Below are positions 1 through 10,921 of a stretch of 64,000 nucleotides of DNA, one piece after another. Below the pieces are notes generated by a model, which saw nothing but the letters and a program-made list of their open reading frames with translations, did no database searches and was not told the DNA's origin. The stretch lies in contig JASANE010029238.1 of assembly GCA_030248225.1 (NCBI GenBank), forward strand, positions 1-64,000, given 5' to 3'. This DNA is from Trileptium ribeirensis (lineage: Eukaryota > Nematoda > Enoplea > Enoplida > Thoracostomopsidae). Each line of letters begins with the position of its first letter. Positions within the stretch are counted from its first letter, which is position 1. A program made the position numbers and the translations under genes.

Positions 1-815
1 GAAATCACGAAGCTTTTTGTAAATGCGCCCATACAAAATATGGATAACATCCGTTGAAAGTCCAGGTGAATAAATGGCTAAGATCACATAACGTGTTATT
101 TGCAATATCCCTCTAAGTTAATATTTTAAGTGATCCCTCGGTTTTACACTCTGACCCCGAGTGAACGTTTTTCATAATGCTCAGCGTTTAATGACTCCAA
201 AATTTTGTATGTTGGTACTGTGAATAATCCAGGACTTCTGAAACAATGAGCACCTGACTGGAAAAATGTACAGAAAGGTCTGTTCTTTTTGCAAATTTGA
301 TATTGAGTGCATAAAGATTTGCTCGGAGACGCAATCAGTTAGGTTTAAAATTAGCTTAATAATTTTGAGATAACATTATACTGATATTCACAATTATCCC
401 AGCTTTGTCCGTGTTTACTAACGTTCATAGTTCTTTTGTAGCTGCGTAATGAGGCGTGAGCGGAGCTGGATAGATGAAGAACACGACGAGTTGGGTTAGA
501 TTTTCCTACCCTACCTTCTGCTCTGGTATAGTATTCCAATATAATGCGGGTTTTAGTACTGCATATTGCAACGAGGGCACCGAACGCTCGGTCTGACAAC
601 GTAAACTATAAATTTATTTTGTAATATATAAGTTACATTTTGCTAATTTTAGTTATTTTTTAACTGCGCGACATTTCTCCTGTCATTGAAATCTATTTTC
701 ATAGAGCGTCGAGGGTCCGTCGACTTAGAGGTTGGGGATATGACCTCGGTGGGAAAATGGAGAACGCAGAAGGATAGAGTACATACCATGGACAAATTTT
801 TGAAAATCTAAATTT
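1..815. other. No gene seen
   Basis: AT-rich sequence with only short open frames that show no family resemblance. I see nothing supportable here before the 73-bp repeat. Confidence 0.6.
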
Positions 816-1393
816 TCCAAATTTCGCTAAAATTTTTCCCCAACTTTTGCCAATTTTACCCAATCATCCCTAAAGGTTTCATCGGTTTGTTCTAATATAT
901 GCAAATTTTTCCCCAACTTTTGCCAATTTTACCCAATCGTCCCTAAAGGTTCATCGGTTTGTTCTAATATATGCAAATTTTTCCCCAACTTTTGCCAAAT
1001 TTACCCATCATCCCTAAAGGTTTCATCGGTTTGTCTTCAAATTTTTCCCCAACTTTTGCCAATTTTACCAATCTCCCAAAGGCATGCAAATTCCCCCTGC
1101 CAATTTTACCCAATCGTCCCTAAAGGTTCATCGGTTTGTTCTAATATATGCAAATTTTTCCCCAACTTTTGCCAAATTTACCCATCATCCCTAAAGGTTT
1201 CATCGGTTTGTTCTAATATATGCAAATTTTTCCCCAACTTTTGCCAATTTTACCCAATCATCCCTAAAAGTTTCATCGGTTTGTTCTAATATATGCAAAT
1301 TTTTCGGCAACTTTTGCCAATTTTACCCAATCATCCCTAAAGGTTTCATCGGTTTGTTCTAATATATGCAATTTTTTCCACGTTTTCACCCGA
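816..1393. repeat. 73-bp tandem repeat, about eight copies
   Basis: Repeated TTTTTCCCCAACTTTTGCCA, CCCTAAAGGTTTCATCGG and TTTGTTCTAATATATGCAAA blocks at about 71-75-bp spacing, with one shortened and scrambled copy around 1035-1105. Frames running through it are repeat translations, not genes. Confidence 0.92.
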
Positions 1394-2838
1394 TTTCTGT
1401 CAATTTTCTCTCAGAATTTGTCGCAGAAAAATTGCACAATTCTAACAAACTTGTTGGAAATTTCGTTTTATATTTTATTTTGGTTTGTATTTAATTTGAC
1501 GGCTTTTGTATGGAGTACAATTATGATAACAGCCTATAAATAACTATTACAAAACGGCAAATTGTTTACAGCATTACGATAGCTTGTTTGAAAATACTGT
1601 TTCGTAATTTCAGTGACATTGGTCAAAAACGCGCTAAGAACGTACAGTATATATCCGTCCGAACTAAAAGTCTAAAAATTTGTAGCTTCTAATTGGCATG
1701 TATAGTGAATGCTTTGTTGACTTATGAGACTTATTTTGTGAAATTTTGTCGAATAGATGTCGAAATTTCAACTGCAAATATGTCTATATCTGCAAATCTA
1801 CAATAATTCTTTGTATATATATATTATACAAATATGAACAATTGGACATATGTATATTATATTTATACTATTTGTATGTACGTCCGTGTTTTATTGTATC
1901 TATATACCTAGAATAATACATTCTGCATAGGTAGCATAGTAGATAAAAGCAGTCTGTAATTGGAATTATAACAATGCCAGATGTGTACCGCTTTGGTCGA
2001 CCTGCAAAAAGTATTCATTTGCCATCTGGTGTTCACTTGTGTAATGTTGATATTGTTGTTGTTCTGAATTATAATTGCAGTTTGTTGTGATGCAGGTGCG
2101 CGACTACAGAAACCGATGTCGTTTGAACACAAATAGGTAGCTATAATAAACGTGTGTGTGTACGATTTCCTGGGATTTTTGAACAGCAACCAACCTGGTT
2201 TAATTTACAAAATCTAATATTGGTTTTAATTTCTTTAACAACAATTATCCAAATTTAAGTCGGGATATACGAAATTTGTCTATAATTTAATTTTTCAACT
2301 CGTTAACCTTAAAACAAATAAATGTTTTGACCAAAGTCAAGCTGAGGGGCACAAGCTACATGCAAGTTTTTGTCCTTTATATCTTTATATACTGAGCCTG
2401 AGCCAAAGGTAAGGTAAATTTGTCTTATGCTAAGCCTAATACTATGTCGGAGCCTACCGCACCGACTAAACGGTTATTTTTAAAGAATAACTTTGCGACC
2501 CTCAGGTTGACTTGGACTAGCGTTTTGACAAATTTGCTTTATAGTAAATCGGTGAAACCATATTACTACTAAAAATATCTCATTTAAAACGTTCCAAAAT
2601 TTTATAATTCAAATGTTTTACAATATGAAAATCGCAATGTATAACGTGAATCACTGTGTGTAAATTAACATAGAATAAAAATTTTATGAAACAGCAAATG
2701 GTCATCTACTACCGACGCCACAGTTAGCAAAATACCAAACCTCCTTACGCTGACTCTTCAGTTATAGCTATATGTGAACATGGTTAACAATTTCGTGGCC
2801 ATAGATACAACATGGATTCTTTCAGGTTGGGTTGCGTT
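1394..2838. other. No gene seen; one fragment of the inverted-repeat family interior
   Basis: Non-coding AT-rich DNA. The stretch around 2380-2535 (GAGCCTGAGCCAAAGGTAAG, then CCCTCAGGTTGACTTGGAC) resembles the central part of the element at 15437-16235. Confidence 0.55.
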
Positions 2839-3272
2839 CTGTCAAGAGTGCATTAGGAAAGAGTATGACACTTCCCTTCACTCACATGTAAACCCGTGTT
2901 TGATGACGCGGGCGTTTTCGGCCTGACCCCCCAGTTTTTTGGGGGTCGAGATGCATAGACCCCCAGTTTCCGGGGGAGGGGAGGTCGAACCCCCAGTTTC
3001 TGGAGGGGGTAGGTCGGACCCCCTAATTTCTGGGGGGGGCGTTTGAACCTGTAGCTGCTTATAAACCGACCCCCCAGAAATTGGGGAAGTCCGACCTGCC
3101 CCCTCCAGAAACTGGGGCTCCGACCTCCCCCTACCAGAAACTGAGAGGTTTTATGCATATCGACCCCCCCCAACAAAAAACGGGGGGGTCAGCTCGAAAA
3201 GCCCGCGTCATCAAACACGGGTGTACATGTGAGTACAGAGAAGTGTCATACTCTTCGCTAATGCACCACTGA
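2839..3272. mobile_element. Foldback element, copy 1
   Basis: The two halves are imperfect reverse complements. Left outer sequence AAGAGTGCATTAGGAAAGAG pairs with the right side around 3240-3270, and GTTTGATGACGCGGGC near 2898 pairs with CGCGTCATCAAAC near 3205. The interior consists of alternating CCCCCAGTTTCTGGGGG-like blocks. The shape is that of a foldback MITE. A second copy lies at 4815-5155. Confidence 0.82.
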
Positions 3273-3338
3273 TATATGCACCAATTCCCCAATACACTCT
3301 TATGGTTCTGTTAATTGAAATTCTAAAAATGTATGTAT

Positions 3339-3530
3339 GAACGTGCATTGCTACTGGTTCGTTTTGTGAAGTTACTTATGGAACCGAGGGACAGGCCCAA
3401 AGATGGCTCAATTGTTTGCGTACACCACTTTTACTCATGCAGCCCGAATTTCATCCTGGCGACCCCTGGAGTTTGTCAAGCATTGTGCCATACGCAATTC
3501 CATTCGTACATGAAATGATGAATAAACTTA
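3339..3530 (+). repeat. Diverged copy of the tRNA-like repeat family
   Basis: Aligns with the core of the TTAA-flanked element at 45070-45334. Shared landmarks are TTTGCGTACAC, the CCGAATTTCATCCTGGCG region in place of box B, and GTTTGTCAAGCATTGTGCCAT near the end. Terminal repeats and the TTAA flanks are no longer recognisable, so this is an old copy. Confidence 0.6.
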
Positions 3531-3646
3531 TTTCATATTGTTGTTATTACAAATACATGGCGCCAGCAGATTTGTTATCATATTCAATATGATATGTTAA
3601 TTTTGGAAAGCGGTTATATATCAATGAACTTATAACTTATTGTACT

Positions 3647-3705
3647 CTGACTTCAGAAAATACAATGTACGTATCGTTTCAGTACATTGTGTTTTCTGAA
3701 GTCAG
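3647..3705. other. Short hairpin with a 24-bp stem
   Basis: CTGACTTCAGAAAATACAAT plus GTAC (3647-3670) faces GTACATTGTGTTTTCTGAAG plus TCAG (3682-3705) across an 11-base loop. Only one position is not Watson-Crick, and it can form a G-U pair if transcribed. It could be a tiny MITE or a small-RNA hairpin; nothing shows that it is transcribed. Confidence 0.85.
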
Positions 3706-4814
3706 CGACCCACAGAGTACATCGTACGCCTTTCACTTCCAAAAAGTATACCCTGGGTGTAAGCGTTATTCACACTACCGTTATATAGCTAAAGTAAAAT
3801 GTATTAGATTATAGTGAATAGAAGGCATATAGTTACCTTGCTTATGTTCATATTAATGATGGATGCGTACATGCCCAGACTAGGATCGGTTCAGCTGCGG
3901 TCCATACCGGCTCAAAAATTGTTAGCTAGTACCGGTGAAGACTAGTAAGGCAAATTTTTATCCAACCGACATATGTTAATGAGTCTGAGCCAAACATTCA
4001 TGGTTTTGCGAGATTTGTGTTGTCTCAATTGCTAACTATGGGTTCATGTATATTTTTATCACAAAATTAGAGTATTCTACATATAAACGTTTTGTTGAGC
4101 GGCTATGGTTCAGCGCTGGTATGTTAAATATAAAATATATTGTTACTGAGTGCAATATGTGCACGTTTGTCAAATATATCTGATACTTAGCACCTATAGT
4201 AGTTAATTACACAATTTAATTCCATAGTATGTGTTATAATAACATCTTTCTAAACATAATGTGAGTTCAAAGCAACCGTAGCTGCAATAAGCTTCATTGA
4301 ACTAGCTTCACCATTGAACCAAAAATGTTTTCCGGTTCGTGCCGAAAAATTACCTTAGTTTGCACGACGGTTCCTTATAATTTATAAGTTTTTAAAAGAG
4401 TTAGCTTTGTTAAAAGACTTATAATGAGATTTCGTTGAATATGCACTTTGTGCTAACCATATTATATATTTTATTAAATATTGGCAACTGTGCATGCTTT
4501 AATTAAAAGCGGACATTAGTGTGCATGAATATTATATATAATTCCATTTTCTGTCTATTATAATATTAATAGTGGCAGAGCAGGTGGTTATTTCACCTGC
4601 CGTTAAAACGCCAATTGGTCATAAATGTGACCGCATACTTCTAGTGTTATAGTGATATATAATAGGCGTTTGTATAATTTAATCGATAATCTTTTGTATT
4701 ATCACGAATTATATAGATGGCTGTGTCTCACCGCCAAGGGGTATGACACCTAGTACCAACGGTTTTACTTAAATTTAGGAATCTGAGAAATCAGATTGTT
4801 TTCGAATTCAGAGA

Positions 4815-5155
4815 AATGTCAAGAGTGCATTAGGGAAGAGCATGACACTCTCCTGTACTCTAATGTTTGGTAGTGTTTGATGCCACGGGTGTTTTCGGCC
4901 TGACACCTCTCTCATATCTCTCATATCATCATGCACAGAACCCCATGTTGTGTGGTGGAAGGGGGGTAGGTCACCCCTCCAGTTATGATGGTAGTCGGTT
5001 GAACCGGTAGCTGCATATAAACCGATCTCCCACAAAACGGGGGATCTGTGCATGAAGTCCACCCCAGAAATGAGGTGGGTCAGGCCGAAAACGCCCGTGT
5101 CATCAACAACTAAGATTAGATGACAGGGAAGTATCATACTTTTTCGTAATGCAGT
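4815..5155. mobile_element. Foldback element, copy 2
   Basis: Begins TCAAGAGTGCATTAGGGAAG and ends GGGAAGTATCATACTTTTTC plus GTAATGCAGTCTTGA, so the outer ends are inverted repeats and match copy 1 at 2839-3272. The interior is shorter, with GTTTTCGGCCTGACAC near 4890 facing GTCAGGCCGAAAACG near 5078. Confidence 0.82.
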
Positions 5156-8100
5156 CTTGAAATTACTAATAGCTATATATTACTGTAGTTCATAATATCG
5201 TCTGTATTATCTCAAATTATAGATTGTTGAATGACACGTTTGGTAACCAGCAATGGCCAGAGTATTAAAGCAACTGAGGGGTAATAATTTTGCGATTCTA
5301 TAAAAATGGCCATTCATACAAACCTATGCCTAGTCAGTTACTATTGGTCTGAATGACGTATTTTTTGTCAAGATGTTATAATTTTTGATGGCAATTCTGC
5401 TGCTTAGCAAGTGCTATAGAATAAAAAGTTTAGAACAAAAACTCTTGTGAGATTCAAAGTACCTTTTCCAATGTTTATGAGCGGGTAGGTCCAGGCTGTA
5501 ATTAAAATTTTCGGATAAAATTTTTAAAATATCATCAAACACCGTATTTCAAACAACTACTGAATTTTAGAAGACTGATTATAGACTTAGTAGCTAAACT
5601 AGGGAGTTCGTTAATTATATAGTCGTCCTTTAAAACACCGCCATAGCTTCTTCACCTCAAAAATGTTTAGTGTTTAAATAATGAATGGAAATTAAATATT
5701 GTTTGCAAGAATGTGTTTGAAGTTTATGAGCCAGGTGCATTCCGCATTCTTCTATATCTGCGACTTATCAGTTGGTTTCGACAAAATATATTTTGCAACT
5801 GCTACGAATATTCTAGTCGAGATGATGCTACGCCAAAAGACAATACATTACGTTATATATGACAAAAATGCATTGTGTTTACTCCGTATCAAAAAAAACC
5901 GTCTACAGCTCCTTGCAAGATGTAAAACCAAATAGGTTCGCGCGATATAGTTGGTCTTTTTCACTCGTCAACTAGAAGAACGTTCATTTTCAAAATACAC
6001 AATTAATTTTGCCAAATTATACAAAGCTCATTCGGAAAATGACCCTATTATACACCATATTTACTATAAAATGAGCAAGACTTTCCAATAATTTTTACAA
6101 AATTCTTAGCTGTGCAAACCTATTTGGTTTTATAAATATTTGAAACTAGATGTCTAAGTGTAGAAGTCACTAATTTAATGCTTGAGGACTAGTATCAGCC
6201 GAAAGCTGATTACTATTAACCAGTGCAAGTTTTATGCAATGCTGATTCAAAATTTATATATGCATTACCGTTCTCGGCCCTTTTCTGAGTACGAAACTGC
6301 GCAAAACACATATATATGCAATATCTCATTACCCTAGCGTATATAGCGTAGCTGAACACGATTTGATTGTGGCCTGTTTTGTAGTGGTAGCCCACTAGTC
6401 TCTCAAGCTAGAGGCTCTGGTGGTCCAATGTATGATCTGTCGTGGATCTTTTCATATATACATAAATGAACGCATTTATGAAGATATATCAAAATTAATA
6501 CATATTTTGAATCAAAATATATATCATTGTACATATATATATTGATTTTACATTGACTTATCTATTATATCTGTATGAGTCTGTGTAAATGCCATATGTT
6601 TTAATTTTTTTTCGACTCATGTCTATTATTGAACGAAAAGATATCTTTCAGTCCATATTTTATTAATATTCCTGGTTCAACGACAGCAGGATTAAATTTA
6701 TTATTGTCCATCATCTTGTAAATAATAATAATAATTGTAAATTACGTATGGCTTGCTGGTAATAGTAGTAATAGTAGTAGTAGTGTCGCGAGTAAAATCG
6801 CACATCTGGTGTTGTTAAAACAATTAACCGCACGCTCACACCATCTGCGTTATTGAAAAATTTTGCAATGCATTCATTATCTCTTGCAGTTGCTGTTGTA
6901 GTTGTTGTTTTCCGATATATTGCGAACATAGAAGTATTTAAATTCATTTTGTTACCATCGTTGCATGTTGGGCTAACGTTGAGTAATAACACAAAATAAT
7001 CACAAAACATATGTTTTGTGCAAGATATGTTTATGGCAAGATAGAATCACGTTGCATTCACAGCGATAGAGTTTCGGAAGAGGTTATAGGTAGCATTGGC
7101 AGCTGTGCACTTTTCGACCAGCTCACAAATTCAAAAAGAATTTTCTTTTTGAAAACCGCTGGATTCACTTATTGAGTCTACAACCACAATTCTAGTTGCC
7201 CCCAGCTTAAATTTTGTGGCAACGCATCTATATAGATTGATCATATACAATATCACAAAATTCAATAATGTCATTCTTGTATTTTAAATATTTTCGGCTT
7301 GTGATAAATTGCACTTGTACTTTAAATCATTTGTTAAAATTATCATTTGCATAAGACGAAGCTAATTTTTTAATTAAATTTATTGTTCATTCAAATCATT
7401 TGTTAAAATTATCATTTGCTTAAAATGAAGCCTATTTTTAATCAAATTTATTTTTCGTACTAGTTCACTGAATACTATCGAATATCGATTCTACTATTAA
7501 TCTATCAAACCCGAGACATATCAACAAGGGTGTAACTAGAATGTTGCCGCTAGGAACAATATTTTTAAATTTAACGACATACTTTTATTAAAACATATTT
7601 TTGAGTAATTATATTTTGTTTTTACTTCATGAAATAACTGTATACTGCTGATTTTAGAACGATGCTGTAATCTTGATATACCATTCTTTATGAGACCTCA
7701 ATCAGCTTTGGTCGTTTTCGAGACAAGTTTAAATTTGTTAGTTTACACATATAACGTTGGTGCGGGTCAGAATATACATTTCTTTCCAGTTTTTTTTCAG
7801 ATGATTACAGCTACATTTTTATCAAGTTATGAAAAGCATGACTGACGTCAGACGCAAAAAACTGGAAATAAAATTAGGCAAACAGATAGACCAGTAGCTA
7901 CGGCAGGCAATGGTGGATCAACCCGCCTGCTCTACCTAAATCCCACGTGATGCTAAAGAGAAGTACGTGTCACATATATTTAGCTATTTTCTATCCTGCT
8001 AAGCGTTTAGAGCAACTACAACATAACAAGCACTCACTGGAGCGTTATGATGACAGCGTTTTGCGTTATGCACTTAGGCAAACAGTGCCGAGACTGAGGC

Positions 8101-9749
8101 AATAAAGTACCAGCTTCAGGTTATCAGATATTTAAATGATATTCCAAAAATTAATTAATCAACACCAGTTAAATTAATGAACTGACGAAGAATTTTTCTC
8201 ATACATATTTGTCATTAACTAAAAATGGTAAAAAAAATTATATATTTTATGGTAATCATGCGGATAATTTGCGGTAACCGGAATGAGTTAAACTTGATGG
8301 TTATTTCCGTGATCAGTCATTAGTACCGATAAGTTTGCATTACATTCTCTTGAAATACATCGTATACTTGACTATATAAACATGCTACGTACATTTAATT
8401 GGAAGTTAATTATACAACCAACTATAAAACAGACTGTTACTGTCAAGAAACTGTAGGTAATTGAAGTAGAAAAGTAATTATATAGAAGTCCGAAATTCGT
8501 AAGCAGTCACAACACAAGAACTTGAGATAGGAGCAAATGCACCCTTGAGCGATTCACTGTTTACCCAGTTTGCCCTATTAAAATCAGTTCGAAAAGGACA
8601 CCAACTTGGAGCGATACCTCTACTATAACTGGAACTTAGGTTAGATGTAAGAGTAGGAGTCGGCCCACATTTCTAGCGTTTTATTGAAAATTCTTGGTTG
8701 CTGCATATTCACACTTCTAATTTATTATCGACTATGTCGTTGTTCCATGTATATCTCTTTGCACGTAATCTTGCTGTTCAATAAACTTTAAAAAGGATAA
8801 CTCCGGTCATGAATTAACCAAAACCGTTCCAAACATCGTTCACACACCGAAATTCGGTGTACAACAAGGTACCTGAGAACATTTACAGGCACCAAAAATC
8901 GGTTAATATCTTAATTGAATGAAAAACCATAACATTAAAATTTTTGAATTTGTTGACTCTTTCCGAAATGACAATTTCAAATTCGAAAATGAATTTCGTT
9001 TAAATCACGTACCGTTTTATAATTTCAATTATCCAGAATCCAAAATAATTCAGAGATTCAGAAATCTGGTTGCGCATTCCCGAATTCAAATTAACAAAAT
9101 CCCTGACTCTTAAATAAGAAACCAGAGAAAAATGAGAGAGGCGGCCGTTAATGTAAATCTCGAATTCAAATTTCGTATTACTTGCAAACTCGAACCTAGC
9201 AGGCAATATATTAATCCAATTTAATTTCCATACAGTCGTCGAAACATTATTTTGTTATCATTCAAACCAGCGGACCGTTTTAAGCAATACATATAAAAAC
9301 GAATATGAGATGTTTTGAACAGTTAGGTAAATTTATTCCAAATATTTGTGGGTACAACCAATTTAAAAATAACCATGACGTATTGGCAGTCATATTTAGA
9401 AAGCGTGAATCTGTTTACGAGGTGTTCGTAAACCATTTGCGCCTAATACCAAAGTGTCATTTGCAACTATATGTTGAATAATCATTTCTTTGCATATTCG
9501 TCTTAATATTCAAAAAATTAATGTTATATTTTGCTATTTTTCGCATAAATTTGAATATCTAGAAAAGTGCTTTATGTTTACGGCTATTGTTCTGTGGTAG
9601 ATATTTTGCCTATATTTTTGGAGTCACAGAGCCATTATTACCGTAATATCGTTGTAAAACAGATAAATATTGCGACAGTGTGGCGTATTTTATACATGCA
9701 GTCGTAGCTTTAACCTATTTGAAAAAAAAATATGATTTATTTTTAGGCG
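5156..9749. other. No gene seen
   Basis: AT-rich non-coding DNA with a short tandem duplication (7323-7455) and a GTA/TAA-type microsatellite near 6719-6785. A 78-codon frame at 5699-5935 has no recognisable domain and looks like chance. Confidence 0.6.
7323..7455. repeat. Two-copy tandem duplication (about 67 bp units)
   Basis: AAATCATTTGTTAAAATTAT followed by CATTTGC, then a purine-rich AAGACGAAGC or AAATGAAGCC, occurs at 7323 and again at 7391. Confidence 0.85.
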
Positions 9750-9832
9750 GCGATTCCGGGGGAGAAATGAGGGGGTTGCACTCCGCCCCCCCCCCCAGAA
9801 ATCAAGATCCAGGGATAAGAACTAAAGAAAAA
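9750..9832 (+). repeat. GC-rich dispersed repeat, copy 1
   Basis: GATTCCGGGGGAGAAATGAG, a C-run, then ATCAAGATCCAGGGATAAGA. The reverse complement of 18415-18500 shows the same order, which identifies a dispersed repeat family with two copies here. Confidence 0.65.
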
Positions 9833-9899
9833 TTATACTCATCCTCCACTATTTTTAGGGATCGCAGCCCCTGTCTTATAACGGAACCAAACGCGTTGA

Positions 9900-10145
9900 C
9901 CGTTAACATTTGTTGCTCAGTGTTAGTGAGTCGCCAACGGCTATACGATGTGCAATTCGCAGGTGAATGGGTAGATGGAGTTGAAATTTTAGTACTTTGA
10001 TTAACATCTCTTGCTTAGTTTTAGTCGGGTCGATGTTAGTTACACGGCCAGTGATTCGCAAGTGAATTTTTAGATGGAGTTAAGATTTGAGTACTTTAGC
10101 TAACACCTTATTCTCAGTGTCAGGCCGTTGCCTAAACTGGTCCAA
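9900..10145. repeat. Diverged two-copy tandem duplication (about 125 bp units)
   Basis: GAATGGGTAGATGGAGTTGA then AGTACTTTGATTAACA near 9963 recurs as GAATTTTTAGATGGAGTTAA then AGTACTTTAGCTAACA near 10063, each followed by a TTAGTT- or CTCAGTGTC-type segment. It lies just before the tRNA-derived repeats. Confidence 0.55.
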
Positions 10146-10168
10146 TCTAGAGTGTAAATTTGGAGTAT

Positions 10169-10378
10169 AAGCTATGTTAGCTATTTTTGTTAAATTCCGC
10201 TCAAGCTAAAGAATGGGTCCACCGGGAATTGAATACCGGGCTTTCCGCCTGCGCAGCAGACGTGCTAGCCACTACACCATGGAACCGCTTGAAACGGTTG
10301 GATGGTTGTGGTGATATTCTAGTTAGCGAATTGACGTTTCGCTAGCAGTGATTATTATTTGTGTGATCACTGCACAAC
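10169..10378 (-). repeat. tRNA-derived repeat, copy 1 (tRNA-like segment 10215-10286)
   Basis: On the minus strand, 10215-10286 has the length and box layout of a tRNA: GGTTCCATGGTGTAGTGGCT at the start (box A, close to eukaryotic tRNA-Gln), a five-pair anticodon stem TCTGC/GCGGA, and box B GTATTCAATTCC. The anticodon loop lacks the invariant T33, and the acceptor end has a mismatch, so it is a tRNA-derived SINE or pseudogene, not a working tRNA. The unit is repeated 298 bp downstream. Confidence 0.65.
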
Positions 10379-10466
10379 CCCCGCGGCCAGCTGCGGAGCA
10401 GGCATTTTTGAGCTCAATATTCTTCGCATAGACTCATCTGCACGGGATCACGTCTGGTTCACCAAA

Positions 10467-10676
10467 TATAAGCTATGTTAGCTATTTGTGTTAAATTCCG
10501 CTCAAGCTAAAGAATGGGTCCACCGGGAATTGAACACCTGGCTTTCTGCGGGCGCAGCAGACATGCTAGCCACTAAACCATGGACCCGCTTGAAACGGTT
10601 GGATGGTTGTGGTGATATTCTAACTAGCGAATTGACGTTTCGCTAGCAGTGATTATTATTTGTGTGATCACTACAT
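10467..10676 (-). repeat. tRNA-derived repeat, copy 2 (tRNA-like segment 10516-10587)
   Basis: Second copy of the unit at 10169-10378, including the same flanks on both sides of the tRNA-like part. Here the acceptor stem GGGTCCA/TGGACCC and the anticodon stem TCTGC/GCAGA pair perfectly, but the loop still lacks T33 and the T stem has one mismatch. Identical flanks show the pair arose by segmental duplication or as a longer composite SINE. Confidence 0.65.
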
Positions 10677-10921
10677 GGCGCATCTTTGCTAATATATGTA
10701 ATTCATTGAAAGGCACTTTCGGATTTTCCTCAAAATTTAAACGCCAACATACTAAAATATAGATATTTCTGTTCGTGATTATACACTTGCCCTTCTTCTG
10801 AAAACACATTGATTTCAAGGCTAGTTAAAAATGTACAGTATGTTTTATTCACGTGACAGTAGTTGAAATTTCATCACTTGCGGATGCTTTGTATGCTGAC
10901 GTAACTAAAACCATTCGGTAT

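Noticed and set aside
1056..1289. Open frame with repeating Phe/Cys/Pro motifs
   Set aside because: It only translates the 73-bp tandem repeat.
6360..6440. tRNA-like stretch with TAGTGGTAGC and a possible anticodon stem
   Set aside because: Acceptor and T stems do not pair convincingly; too weak to call a tRNA or tRNA-derived repeat.
10215..10587. Two functional tRNA genes
   Set aside because: The anticodon loops lack T33 and the flanking sequence is duplicated with them, so they are better explained as tRNA-derived repeats.
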